The notes under the pieces were generated by a model. The model made no database searches, was not told where the DNA came from, and saw nothing but the letters and a program-made list of their open reading frames with translations. 46,148 bases of DNA from UBA8904 sp035448625 (GTDB lineage: Bacteria; Desulfobacterota; Syntrophia; Syntrophales; Smithellaceae): positions 1 through 46,148 of the forward strand of contig DAOTJI010000011.1 in the NCBI GenBank assembly GCA_035448625.1, read 5' to 3'. Both the position numbers and the translations under genes were made by a program. Shown here one piece after another: positions 1-8,750 of this stretch (its first letter is position 1; each line of letters begins with the position of its first letter).

Positions 1-1111
1 TCCCGTTGGCGTAAATCACCGGATCCGCCACCGACGGCAAATTCTGCTGAACGGCGGGTGGAACAACCGGCGGAGTCACTGGCGGAGTCACTGGAGGCAC
101 AACCGGAGGCGTGACAGGGGGGGTCACCGGCGGTGTCACCGGCGGCACAACCGGTGGCGTTACCGGTGGGGTCTCAGGTGGTGTCACAGGAGGCACAACC
201 GGAGGAGTAACCGGCGGCGTTACAGGAGGTGTCACGGGCGGCACCACAGGGGGTGTCTCCGGAGGTGTTACCGGAGGTGTGACGGGTGTTTGCGTTATGG
301 GTTGGGCTGTGGTGGGCGCACCGGCAATCCTGAAGGAAGCCCTGCTCTCCCGCGAAGTTCCGCCGCCGGCGTCCACGGCCTGGGCAATCACGGAATAACT
401 TCCTGGCGTCAGGGCAAAGTCCTTCGACGTACCCTCCCAGAGTTTACCGGTGGCGGATATCTGCTGGGCATCCACCTGTTTTCCCGACGCGTCAAAGACC
501 CGGAAGGTGATTTCCCGCATGCCGACGGTGTGCGTCGCCTTGGTTTGGAAAGTAACAATGCCGGTGCCCGGATTGTTGACGGTCACATCCAGGATGACCG
601 GAGGCGCGGCCAGAACCGTCGCGACTTCGCGCAGCTGTTGGATCATATCCTTCTTGCCGCTTTTCTCCGTGCCGGCCAGGTGCTCCTTGCCCCACTGATC
701 GCGATGCTCTCTTTGGGCCTGGGAATAGGCGGTCGCGGGAATGGCGACTTTCCCGGTTACGAGATTGCTTTTCTGCCCGTCTTCGTCCTGCACCTGGATG
801 GTGTAGCCGATCGACTCCTGCGAAATCATGGGATCGGTTTCAAGAACAACGCTGACTTCGCCTAAGTAGCCTAAGCTTGTCTTTTTGTTGTCATAGGGAT
901 CTACTTTGATTTCCTTGACCTCTTTGCCGGCGGCCACACGGACCGAAACGATTTCCGCCGAAGACTTCCACTTCAGGTTGATCGAAATCTGCCGGTCCAG
1001 GTACTGCGCGTCGTGCCGTGTAATTTCCGGTTTCTTTGCCTCGGCGGTCAGGCTGAACACCGTCAGGCAGACAAAGATCGCCAACAGGCATGCGGTAATG
1101 CTCTTTTTCAT
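1..1111 (-). CDS. Secreted protein with Ig-like region and Pro-rich PVTPP repeat tail (partial)
   Basis: Open on the minus strand from ATG at 1111 to the left edge without a stop, so the C-terminus is missing; 370 codons are visible. The start is supported by a GAAAGG ribosome-binding site about 9 nt upstream. It begins MKKSITACLLAIFVCL and continues to an AEA-type cleavage site, a Sec signal peptide, so the protein is exported. Residues about 25-270 are non-repetitive and look like beta-rich, Ig-like or fibronectin-like segments (inference). Residues about 276-350 are a low-complexity linker of PVTPPVTPP, PVVPP and PETPP units, which suggests a rigid spacer or cell-surface stalk. After the linker the sequence becomes non-repetitive again. 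It lies 50 bp downstream of the lipoprotein gene and is probably co-transcribed with it. No family recognised. Confidence 0.75.
   Translation of the reverse strand, partial: MKKSITACLLAIFVCLTVFSLTAEAKKPEITRHDAQYLDRQISINLKWKSSAEIVSVRVAAGKEVKEIKVDPYDNKKTSLGYLGEVSVVLETDPMISQESIGYTIQVQDEDGQKSNLVTGKVAIPATAYSQAQREHRDQWGKEHLAGTEKSGKKDMIQQLREVATVLAAPPVILDVTVNNPGTGIVTFQTKATHTVGMREITFRVFDASGKQVDAQQISATGKLWEGTSKDFALTPGSYSVIAQAVDAGGGTSRESRASFRIAGAPTTAQPITQTPVTPPVTPPETPPVVPPVTPPVTPPVTPPVVPPVTPPETPPVTPPVVPPVTPPVTPPVTPPVVPPVTPPVTPPVVPPAVQQNLPSVADPVIYANG
59..287 (-). repeat. Imperfect tandem repeats encoding Pro-Val/Thr-Pro-Pro units
   Basis: About 230 bp of degenerate repeats; read on the minus strand the short units are variants of CCGGTGACACCGCC. 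They encode a run of PVTPP, PVVPP and PETPP. Synonymous variation between units indicates an old array kept by selection on the protein rather than a fresh expansion. Copy number may still vary between strains. Confidence 0.8.
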
Positions 1112-1161
1112 AAAATGAACCTTTCTTCATCGGTAAGACAGAGGGTTGACCGTTTGCCGCC

Positions 1162-2265
1162 TTATTCCAGGTCTTTGGGCGAAACGAGCTTGATGTTGAA
1201 GGCCTCGTCCACCAAGGCGATCCGGGCGTTCCACGCCTTGGGCGTCATGGCGTCCGACACTTCCGCGTCGATTAAAGTAATGGTGATTTTCTGGCGAATG
1301 ATTTTGTCCGTCCGGGGATCGATGCGCGAAAAGATGACGCCGGAATAGTTCTGGCAGTCTTCAATGGCGGGCCAGGCCGGAAAGGCGATCGTGGACTTTT
1401 TACGTTTCGGGTCGGTTGACTTTAATTCCACAACCCAGGCGGCGACCGTGTCCCGGCTTTTGGCATAGGCTCTCTGGCAGGACCAGATGACGTTGCGGGG
1501 AAGAGACTTTCCCGACCCCGGTTCGATGAGCTGCAAGGTGGCTTTCGCAAAAAGCCCCTCTTTGGAAAACTCTACGGTTTTACCGAGTTCCAGCGGCCTT
1601 TGGCCGGATTCACTCTTCGTGTACGTTTCGGGATCGATCATGTGGAGTTTGTAGGCCACGACGAGCCCTTCTCCCTCGGTGCCCCGACGGGCCTGGGTGC
1701 CGGCCCCTGCCGTAGCGGTCACAGAGCCGATGGCGGTGCCGGCGCCGACATTCAGCCCCGCTTTATTGGATTTTTCATCGGCAATGCGGAAATTGGCCAG
1801 TCGCAGGGCTTCGGTGATGTAGGGAAGGCCCGGCTCGAAGGCGATGTCGGCGATGGAGACGGGGGTAATGATTTCCAGACCGGAGAGCTTCGCTTTCTCG
1901 ACGCTGCCGCCGGAGGCGCCGATCTCGGCCGCCGGCCCCGCGATGGTCTGCCCACCGAGGCCCACGCCCAGGTTGTAGGCAAAGTCCTGCTGGATGCCGC
2001 TTAAGGATTTCTCCTTTTTAACTTCGATCTCTTCCGCGACGGGGTCTTCGAGCGGCCCGAACTGCTTCGACCAGGTGCAGCCGATGTAAGCCCGGTCCAC
2101 CGGTTTCTTGGTGGTGAAATATTCTTCTTCCGTAATGGAAGACATTCCCTTTTGATGGGTCTTCATCGCGGTGCCGCTGGTCGAGACGCATGAGGTCAAA
2201 AAAATCAGGACCATCAACGATCCCACGCCCCCCGCAATGATCATTCTCTTTCCATTTTTTCTCAT
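1162..2265 (-). CDS. Exported lipoprotein of unknown function
   Basis: 367 residues. The start is taken at ATG 2265 because GGAGGAAATT lies 4-13 nt upstream; an in-frame ATG at 2280 would put the ribosome-binding site inside the gene. The N-terminus MRKNGKRM is followed by a hydrophobic stretch and the lipobox LTSC (Cys about 24-26), so it should be cleaved by signal peptidase II and lipidated. A Gly/Ala-rich middle part (GVGLGGQTIAGPAAEIGASGG, broken by other residues, and GLNVGAGTAIGSVTATAGAG) precedes a beta-rich C-terminal half containing WSCQRAYAKSRDT and LKSTDPKRKKS. It has its own consensus promoter at 2325-2354 and is followed by the Pro-rich secreted protein. No family recognised; an envelope role is likely from the export signal only. 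Confidence 0.8.
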   Translation of the reverse strand: MRKNGKRMIIAGGVGSLMVLIFLTSCVSTSGTAMKTHQKGMSSITEEEYFTTKKPVDRAYIGCTWSKQFGPLEDPVAEEIEVKKEKSLSGIQQDFAYNLGVGLGGQTIAGPAAEIGASGGSVEKAKLSGLEIITPVSIADIAFEPGLPYITEALRLANFRIADEKSNKAGLNVGAGTAIGSVTATAGAGTQARRGTEGEGLVVAYKLHMIDPETYTKSESGQRPLELGKTVEFSKEGLFAKATLQLIEPGSGKSLPRNVIWSCQRAYAKSRDTVAAWVVELKSTDPKRKKSTIAFPAWPAIEDCQNYSGVIFSRIDPRTDKIIRQKITITLIDAEVSDAMTPKAWNARIALVDEAFNIKLVSPKDLE

Positions 2266-2324
2266 GGCAATTTCCTCCATCCTGTCCCGCTGAATTGTCA
2301 GAAAACTTTTCTTTAATTAGCTTC

Positions 2325-2354
2325 ATTATAGAAAGAAAGCGGCTTCCGTGTCAA
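2325..2354 (-). promoter_or_regulatory. Consensus sigma-70-type promoter for the lipoprotein gene
   Basis: On the minus strand TTGACA (2354-2349) is separated by 18 bp from TATAAT (2330-2325). Both hexamers are perfect matches. The predicted start of transcription is near 2318, giving a 5' leader of about 50 nt. Confidence 0.75.
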
Positions 2355-2405
2355 TCAAATATCGGTGGGCAAAGAGGGAGTCCGGCGGGCAAGGAATGAA
2401 TCAAT

Positions 2406-2480
2406 TGGAGCGGGCGATGGGGCTCGAACCCACGGCGTCCAGCTTGGGAAGCTGACATTCTACCACTGAATTACGCCCGC
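2406..2480 (-). tRNA. tRNA-Gly (anticodon CCC)
   Basis: The 75-nt minus-strand sequence folds as a complete tRNA with the CCA end encoded. Acceptor GCGGGCG pairs with CGCCCGC, D stem ATTC with GAAT, anticodon stem TCAGC with GCTGG around loop TTCCCAA, and T stem GTGGG with CCCAT around TTCGAGC. The discriminator base is T. The anticodon reads CCC, so it decodes GGG glycine codons. It sits alone in the 455-bp gap between the lipoprotein gene and prfC. I see no clear terminator after it and nothing else in the gap apart from the three promoters listed. Confidence 0.95.
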
Positions 2481-2493
2481 TCACGGCACAAGT

Positions 2494-2521
2494 CTTTTAT
2501 GCAACACGCATTTTTTGTCAA
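2494..2521 (-). promoter_or_regulatory. Promoter for tRNA-Gly
   Basis: On the minus strand TTGACA (2521-2516), 16 bp, then TAAAAG (2499-2494). Predicted transcription would begin about 7 nt before the mature tRNA 5' end at 2480. Confidence 0.55.
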
Positions 2522-2575
2522 GGAGTTTTTGCGCGAGGGCGGCCCCGGCCGTGAATCGGATCGCGGTGTTATCGG

Positions 2576-2604
2576 TTGACAGTCCCGGGATTATTCGTTA
2601 AAAG
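2576..2604 (+). promoter_or_regulatory. Promoter for prfC
   Basis: TTGACA at 2576-2581, 17-bp spacer, TAAAAG at 2599-2604. It would give a leader of about 110 nt before the TTG start at 2721. Confidence 0.5.
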
Positions 2605-2720
2605 GCGGCACCGTTTAGGGAAAGCAGGCTGAAGGGTATTTTGCAGCAACGATCGAGACCGTCCCCTGCAGTCGAATGAAATTTAGGTCGGAAGCCTTTT
2701 TCCTGCTTGATGAGGGTATT

Positions 2721-4307
2721 TTGAGCAAACAACTGCAAAAAGAAATTGAACGCCGCCGGACGTTCGGGATCATCAGCCATCCCGACGCGGGAAAAACAAC
2801 GCTGACGGAAAAGCTGCTGCTTTTCGGCGGCGCCATCCAGATGGCCGGCGCGGTCAAAGCGCGGAAAGCATCCAAGCACGCCCTTTCCGACTGGATGTCC
2901 ATCGAGAAGGAACGCGGCATCTCCGTCACCTCGTCGGTGATGAAATTTGAATACGCCGGCCGCGAAATCAACCTGCTGGACACACCGGGGCATCAGGACT
3001 TTTCCGAAGACACGTACCGCGTGCTCACCGCCGTGGACAGCGCGTTGATGGTGATCGACGGCGCCAGGGGCGTCGAAACGCAAACGCAGAAGCTCATGGA
3101 GGTCTGCCGGCTGCGCAACACCCCGATCATCACCTTTATCAACAAGCTGGATCGCGACTGCCTGGCGCCGCTGGACATTCTTGCGGACATTGAAGACAAG
3201 CTGCAGCTGGAATGTTCGCCGCTCTCCTGGCCCATCGGCATGGGCAAGCGGTTCCGGGGCGTCTACAATCTTTACGACCGGACGCTTCATCTTTTTACGC
3301 CGGGCCGCTCCAGGCGCACGGACGAAGGCGTCGTGATCAGCGATTTGTCCGATCCGCTGCTCGATGAACTGCTGGACAGCCAGGCCGCGGAGCTGCGCGA
3401 CGAAATCGCCCTGCTCACCGGAGCGGCCAACCCCTTTGACGTCAGGGAATACCTGAAGGCGGGGCAGACGCCGGTTTTTTTCGGCAGCGCCATCAACAAT
3501 TTCGGCGTCAAGGAACTGCTCGATGCCTTCGTGGAGATCGCTCCCTCTCCCGTCCCCCGCCCCACGACCACGAGGCAAGTCGATCCGGACGAAGAGGAAT
3601 TTTCCGGGTTTGTTTTTAAAATCCAGGCCAACATGGATCCGGCCCACCGCGACCGCATCGCGTTTCTGCGCATCTGCTCAGGCAAGTTCGAGCGGGGCAT
3701 GCGCGTGGTTCATCACCGCCTCCGCAAGGAAATCTCCCTGTCCAACGCCACGATTTTCATGGCACAGGACCGGACCAACATCGAAACAGCCTACCCGGGG
3801 GACATCATCGGCCTTCACAATCACGGCACCATCAAAGTGGGCGATACGTTCACGCAAAAGGAACCGCTGAAATTCACGGGGATCCCCCATTTCGCTCCGG
3901 AGCACTTTTGCCGCGTGCGGCTCAAAGATCCCCTGCGCCTCAAGCATCTGCAAAAGGGTCTGATCCAGCTTTCGGAAGAAGGGGCGATTCAGGTTTTCAA
4001 ACCCCTCTGGGGTTCGGACAATATTCTGGGCGCGGTGGGCGCTCTGCAGTTTGACGTGACCATGGCGCGCCTGAAAGATGAATACAGCGTCTATGCCGAC
4101 TACGAAAAAGCCGACTATGCCGCCGCCCGCTGGGTCACCTGCGACGACGCCGTCAAAATGGATGATTTTCAGAAGAAGAATTTCATGAACCTGGCCACGG
4201 ACACGGAAGGAAACCTCGTGTATCTGGCCCTGTCCGACTGGCGCCTTTCCCACGTCATGGAAGAGTGGCCCCAAATCCGGTTTCACAAAACAATGGAAAA
4301 AAGTTGA
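2721..4307 (+). CDS. prfC: Peptide chain release factor 3
   Basis: RF3 is the translational GTPase that recycles RF1 and RF2 from the ribosome after peptide release. Visible GTPase motifs are GIISHPDAGKTTLTEK (P-loop, about residues 13-28), ERGISVTSSVM (switch I), DTPGHQDF (G3) and NKLD (G4); the domain II and III sequence continues to the end. The start is a TTG at 2721 with GAGGG just upstream. This gives 528 residues, essentially the length of E. coli RF3 (529), and an N-terminus LSKQLQKEIERRRTF that aligns with the family. The in-frame ATG at 2676 would add 15 residues (LDEGIL and others) not expected in the family. A histidine kinase follows 98 bp downstream. Confidence 0.95.
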   Translation: MSKQLQKEIERRRTFGIISHPDAGKTTLTEKLLLFGGAIQMAGAVKARKASKHALSDWMSIEKERGISVTSSVMKFEYAGREINLLDTPGHQDFSEDTYRVLTAVDSALMVIDGARGVETQTQKLMEVCRLRNTPIITFINKLDRDCLAPLDILADIEDKLQLECSPLSWPIGMGKRFRGVYNLYDRTLHLFTPGRSRRTDEGVVISDLSDPLLDELLDSQAAELRDEIALLTGAANPFDVREYLKAGQTPVFFGSAINNFGVKELLDAFVEIAPSPVPRPTTTRQVDPDEEEFSGFVFKIQANMDPAHRDRIAFLRICSGKFERGMRVVHHRLRKEISLSNATIFMAQDRTNIETAYPGDIIGLHNHGTIKVGDTFTQKEPLKFTGIPHFAPEHFCRVRLKDPLRLKHLQKGLIQLSEEGAIQVFKPLWGSDNILGAVGALQFDVTMARLKDEYSVYADYEKADYAAARWVTCDDAVKMDDFQKKNFMNLATDTEGNLVYLALSDWRLSHVMEEWPQIRFHKTMEKS

Positions 4308-4405
4308 AAAAAATAGTTGGATACTCCCGGACCGCGGGTGACGGACGTCCGTCCGTTCAAGGCAGGCCCAGCAAAACAGGAAAAGATCTCCGCCGGGGGA
4401 ATGAA

Positions 4406-7192
4406 ATGAACAAACCGCCTGACCAGAAAAATCAGCGAAAAAATCCTAAACCAAATCCGGAAAAAACAGCGGATGCCGGAGGAGCCGGAACAGGCGCAGC
4501 CCTCGGCAACAGGGGCCTGCCGCCGATGACGCCCGGCGAAGAAAAGTACCGCAACATCCTTGAAACGATGGAAGATGCCTATTTCGAGACCGACCTGAAA
4601 GGCTATTACCGGTTCTTCAACCCCGCCATGTGCCGGATTGTCGGCTATGAGCCGGATGAACTGGCGGGCATGAATTTTCGGGTGATCGCCACCCCCGAGT
4701 CCGTAAAAAACATCCTGAATCATTACCGGAAAATGTCCGGGCCCGGGGCAAACGCCGGAACGCTGATCACGGAAATTATCCGAAAAGACGGTTCCCGGAG
4801 AATCGTGGAATTGTCCGCATCGCTTTTGCGGGGAGCGTCGGGTGAACCGACCGGTTACCGGGGCATCGGCAGAGACGTCACGGAAAGAATTCAAACGCAG
4901 AAAAGCCTTCGGGAAAGTGAACAGCGCTACCGCCTGCTGGCGGAAAACCTGACGGATGTCATCTGGGTGCTGGATCTGAATTTGAAACACACTTACGTCA
5001 GCCCTTCCGTAGAACGTCTGCGGGGTTATCCCCCCGAAGAAGCCGTCAGGCAGTCCCTGGAAGAGTTTCTGACGCCCGATTCGTACAAGAAGGTCCTGGA
5101 CATCTTCGGACTGGAATTCTCCCGGGCGACACAGGGACTGCGCCACCCCCGGGAGTGGACGCAAAGCGTTGAAGTGGAAATGTTCCGCAAGGACGGTTCG
5201 ACGATCTGGACGGAAGTCAAGGCGTCGCTGCTCTATGACGACCAGGGACGTCCGGAAGGAATCCTCGGCATTACCCGCGACATCACGGAACGAAAGAAAG
5301 CCGAACAGGCTCTGAAGGAGAGCGAGGAGTATTACCGGGCGATCTTCGAACACACGGCCACCGCCAACATGATTCTGGCCGAGGATATGACCGTGCTGTC
5401 CGCAAACGCCAATTTCGAAAAAACCATGGGGTATTCCAAAAAGGACATTGAAAACAAAATGTCCTGGACCCAATTTGTCGTCGACGAAGACCTGGCGGTC
5501 ATGATGGAGCGGCACAAGGCAAGAAGAATCAACCCCGAATCCATTCCCGGCACGTATGAATTCCGGGGGGTGACTCGATCGGGAGAAATCCGGACCTTCT
5601 TCCTCAGCGTCGAAATGATTCCCGGCACAACCAACAGCGTGGCCTCTTTGTTCGACATCACCGACCGAAAAAAAGCGGAAGACGACTTGCGCCAATCCGA
5701 AGAGCGGTTCCGGGACATGGCCCGCCTGCTGCCGGAAACGGTCTTCGAAGCGGATTTGGACGGAAACGTCACTTTTGTCAATGAACCGTCTTTCGACCGG
5801 TTCGGCTTCACCCGACAGGACGTGGAAAAGGGTCTGTCGCTCATGAAGATTCTGGTTCCGGAAGACCGGGAGCGGGCGCTGGAGAACTTTCGAAAAATCA
5901 TCCGGGGAGATTCTCTCGGGCTCATCGAATACGTCGCACAGAAAAAAGACGGGACGCGATTTCCGGTCATGGCGCATACGGCCCGCATCTTCAAAGAAGG
6001 GAAACCGGTGGGGCTAAGGGGATTTCTCATCGATATTTCGGAGAAAAAGGCCATGGAAAATCAGCTCCTGCGCGCGCAGAAGCTGGAGGCCATCGGAACC
6101 CTGGCCGGAGGCATCGCCCACGATTTCAACAATCTGCTGATGGGCATCCTCGGAAACATTTCCCTCATGCTCATGCATATGGATCACGAGCATCCGTTCT
6201 ATGAACGTCTCAAGAACATGGAAGAATATGTCCAGAAAGGCTCCGATCTGACCCGGCAGCTTCTGGGCTTTGCCCGGGGCGGCAAGTACGAGGTCCGGAC
6301 GACCCACTTGGGCAAATTCGTCGCCCGGAGCGCGGAAGTGTTCGGCAGAACCAGAAAGGAAATATCCATCCACCATCAAGCGGAACAAGACCTCTGGCAT
6401 GTGGACGTGGACCGCGGCCAAATGGATCAGGTCCTGCTCAACCTGTTCGTGAACGCGTGGCAGGCGATGCCCGGCGGAGGCAATCTGTATATTTCCGTGG
6501 AAAACGCCGAGCTGACCGGCCAGGATGTCGCCGGTTTCGGCGTCCAGCCGGGAAGATTCGTCAAGCTCACGGTGAAGGACACGGGAATCGGAATGGATGA
6601 GGCCACGCGATCCCGTATTTTCGAGCCTTTTTTTTCCACCAAGAAACGTGGGCGGGGCACGGGGCTCGGCCTAGCCTCCGTTTACGGAATCATCAAAAAT
6701 CACGGCGGCTTCATCCGCGTGGAAAGCGAAAAAGGGGTCGGCAGCAGCTTCATCCTCCACCTTCCTGCGTCGGAGAAAAAAGCCGATGAGGAAGATCATT
6801 TGGAAAGCAAGCCCGATCAGGGCCGGGGAACCATTCTGATCATCGACGACGAAGAAATGATTGTGGACGTCGGAAGTCAAATGCTCCAGGGACTGGGCTA
6901 CAGCGTCCTGACCGCAGGCGGCGGCAGGACGGGGATAGATATTTTTGACCATAAAGCGGAAAGCATCGATCTGGTCATCCTGGACATGATCATGCCGGAT
7001 TTAAGCGGCAGGGAAACCTTTGAAGCGCTGCGACGCAGGAATCCCGCCGTAAACGTTCTGCTCTCCAGCGGCTACAGTCTGGACGGCCAGGCGAAGGAAC
7101 TCCTGACGGAAGGCTGCAGGGGCTTTATCCAGAAACCCTTCACCATGGCCGAATTATCCCGCAAGGTCCGGGAATTGATTGAAAAATCGTAA
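4406..7192 (+). CDS. Soluble PAS-domain hybrid sensor histidine kinase
   Basis: 928 residues, no transmembrane segment, so a cytoplasmic sensor. Order of domains: a polar N-terminus (1-45), four PAS domains with PAC tails (about 46-165, 170-297, 303-423, 430-545), a HisKA phosphoacceptor with IAHDFNNLLMGILGN (His572), an HATPase domain with a DTGIGMDE N box region and GTGLGLASVYG, and a C-terminal receiver domain (about 810-928) with acidic DDEE, phospho-acceptor Asp860 in VILDMIMPD and conserved Lys in IQKPF. The ATG at 4406 is chosen for its GGGGGA ribosome-binding site 5 nt upstream; longer in-frame starts overlap prfC and would add nonhomologous sequence. The PAS ligands and the downstream regulator are unknown; no DNA-binding partner lies next to it. 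Confidence 0.93.
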   Translation: MNKPPDQKNQRKNPKPNPEKTADAGGAGTGAALGNRGLPPMTPGEEKYRNILETMEDAYFETDLKGYYRFFNPAMCRIVGYEPDELAGMNFRVIATPESVKNILNHYRKMSGPGANAGTLITEIIRKDGSRRIVELSASLLRGASGEPTGYRGIGRDVTERIQTQKSLRESEQRYRLLAENLTDVIWVLDLNLKHTYVSPSVERLRGYPPEEAVRQSLEEFLTPDSYKKVLDIFGLEFSRATQGLRHPREWTQSVEVEMFRKDGSTIWTEVKASLLYDDQGRPEGILGITRDITERKKAEQALKESEEYYRAIFEHTATANMILAEDMTVLSANANFEKTMGYSKKDIENKMSWTQFVVDEDLAVMMERHKARRINPESIPGTYEFRGVTRSGEIRTFFLSVEMIPGTTNSVASLFDITDRKKAEDDLRQSEERFRDMARLLPETVFEADLDGNVTFVNEPSFDRFGFTRQDVEKGLSLMKILVPEDRERALENFRKIIRGDSLGLIEYVAQKKDGTRFPVMAHTARIFKEGKPVGLRGFLIDISEKKAMENQLLRAQKLEAIGTLAGGIAHDFNNLLMGILGNISLMLMHMDHEHPFYERLKNMEEYVQKGSDLTRQLLGFARGGKYEVRTTHLGKFVARSAEVFGRTRKEISIHHQAEQDLWHVDVDRGQMDQVLLNLFVNAWQAMPGGGNLYISVENAELTGQDVAGFGVQPGRFVKLTVKDTGIGMDEATRSRIFEPFFSTKKRGRGTGLGLASVYGIIKNHGGFIRVESEKGVGSSFILHLPASEKKADEEDHLESKPDQGRGTILIIDDEEMIVDVGSQMLQGLGYSVLTAGGGRTGIDIFDHKAESIDLVILDMIMPDLSGRETFEALRRRNPAVNVLLSSGYSLDGQAKELLTEGCRGFIQKPFTMAELSRKVRELIEKS

Positions 7193-7272
7193 GCATCACC
7201 ATCCGGCCCGCAAACCGGAATCTTCATCTCCTTGTGAAGATCCCGGGTAAAACAGATGATCCGCAGCCGGCT

Positions 7273-8619
7273 TCAGGGTCGCTTCTTCACAACGGCGAAG
7301 TCGGCGGCGCTTTCTCCGGCCACGTAGCCGGTGGAAAACGCGGCCTGCAGGTTGTAGCCGCCGGTGTCCGCGTCGATGTCCATTACCTCGCCGCAGAAAA
7401 AAAGGCCGGGGACTTTCTTCGAGGCCATCGTTCGCGGATCGATCTCCCGAAGGGAGACGCCGCCCGCCGTCACGATGGCTTTGGCCAGCGGCAGCGGGGA
7501 CTGAATGTTGAAGCGCAGCGCCTTGAGCGTATCGATGATTTTCTCCCGCTCGGCCGCGCCGATCTGATGCGCAGGCTTGTTTCCGTCCATTCCGCAAAGG
7601 GCAATCAGCGGATCGACCATCTTTGCCGGCAGATAGTCTTTTAAAATCGTCGCGGTTTTTCTTTTGCCGAAGGCGTTGAAATCCTTTTGCAGTCGATTGC
7701 TGAGCTGTTCCCGGGTCACGGCGGGTTTTAAATCGATGAGGATGGAAACCGGCTCCCGTTCGAGAGCGTTCACCACGGCGAGACTCAAAAGCAGGATGAT
7801 CGGTCCGCCCAGGCCGAAATGGGTGAACAGCATTTCGCCGAACCGGCTTTCAATCACCGGCGGCCGGGGAATTTTGCCCTGGCCGCGGCCGGAGTCGCAT
7901 GACGGTGTGAGCGACGCGTTGATGGCTCCGGCTTCTCCCTGAAACGCCGTTGCGCGGACATTGCGCAGGGAAACACCCTGCATGGACCGGGCAAGCGCCT
8001 GTTCCCGAACGATCAGCGGAACCAGCGCCGGCCTGGGCTTGACGATCGTGTGCCCCAGTGCGGCGCTCAAGGCATAGCCGTCGCCTTCCGAACCGGTCGC
8101 CGGCCAGGAGGCGCCGCCGGTGGCGAGAATCACCGATGAAGCCAGACACCGGCCGCCCGTTGTCTCAACGGCAAAGCGCGAATCCGAATGAAGCGATACG
8201 GAAGTCACCCGGGTATGAAGCCGCCTGCGGACATGATGCTCTTCCAGGTATTGATGAAAAACCTGCACGACGTCGCGCGCGTCGTCGGAAACGGGAAAAA
8301 TTCTGCCGCCCCGCTCCACTTTGGTCGCAAGGCCATATCGCTCAAAAAACGCCAGCAGTTCAGGACGGAAAAATCGTGAAAACGCGCCGTGCAGAAAACG
8401 GCCGTTGGGCCCGTACATGGCAATAAAGGATTTCAGGTCCGCGGTGTTGGTCAGGTTGCATCGGGTTTTGCCGCTGACCAGAATTTTTTTGCCGCACCCC
8501 TCTTTTTTTTCCAGCAGCAAAACCCGGGCGCCCCGCTGGGCCGCCCGTCCGGCGGCCATGAGCCCCGCCGCTCCGCCGCCTGCCACAACCACGTCGGCAT
8601 CCCCTGTCGATTGATCCAT
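7273..8619 (-). CDS. BaiN/HI0933-family FAD-dependent oxidoreductase
   Basis: 448 residues, the usual length of the HI0933/BaiN flavoprotein family. The N-terminal FAD-binding Rossmann motif is VVVAGGGAAGLMAA, followed by the family signature GCGKKILVSGKTRCNLTN. Later motifs are VILATGGASWPATGSEGDGY, FTHFGLGGP and the C-terminal FAD contact GLFFCGEVMDIDADTGGYNLQAAFSTG. Substrate is not predictable: the family includes putative 3-dehydro-bile acid reductases and many uncharacterised flavoproteins. The ATG at 8619 has GGAGAG upstream. It is divergent from the DUF2600 terpene synthase and convergent with the PAS kinase (80 bp between 3' ends). The TGAAGAT/ATCTTCA hairpin in that gap lacks a T tract. 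Confidence 0.92.
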   Translation of the reverse strand: MDQSTGDADVVVAGGGAAGLMAAGRAAQRGARVLLLEKKEGCGKKILVSGKTRCNLTNTADLKSFIAMYGPNGRFLHGAFSRFFRPELLAFFERYGLATKVERGGRIFPVSDDARDVVQVFHQYLEEHHVRRRLHTRVTSVSLHSDSRFAVETTGGRCLASSVILATGGASWPATGSEGDGYALSAALGHTIVKPRPALVPLIVREQALARSMQGVSLRNVRATAFQGEAGAINASLTPSCDSGRGQGKIPRPPVIESRFGEMLFTHFGLGGPIILLLSLAVVNALEREPVSILIDLKPAVTREQLSNRLQKDFNAFGKRKTATILKDYLPAKMVDPLIALCGMDGNKPAHQIGAAEREKIIDTLKALRFNIQSPLPLAKAIVTAGGVSLREIDPRTMASKKVPGLFFCGEVMDIDADTGGYNLQAAFSTGYVAGESAADFAVVKKRP

Positions 8620-8750
8620 CCCGTTCTCTCCGTCAACGAAAGCGCTACCACAGATTCGCGGGGACGGTCAATCGATTTGCCCCGCCTTGAGAACCAAGCC
8701 GGTCTGTGCTAAAGATTTCGCGGCCTAAACTTTCATCTCAGGAGCGACAT

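Noticed and set aside
111..398. Gly/Thr/Val-rich plus-strand ORF made of GGVTGG units
   Set aside because: It is the antisense reading of the Pro-rich repeat of the minus-strand gene; no ribosome-binding site or independent composition.
4265..4405. Longer N-terminus of the PAS kinase overlapping prfC
   Set aside because: ATG 4406 has a clear ribosome-binding site; the upstream part overlaps the end of prfC and reads as low-complexity Gly/Arg/Lys sequence.
7204..7250. Hairpin ATCTTCA/TGAAGAT between the PAS kinase and flavoprotein stops
   Set aside because: No T tract on either strand, so not called a terminator.
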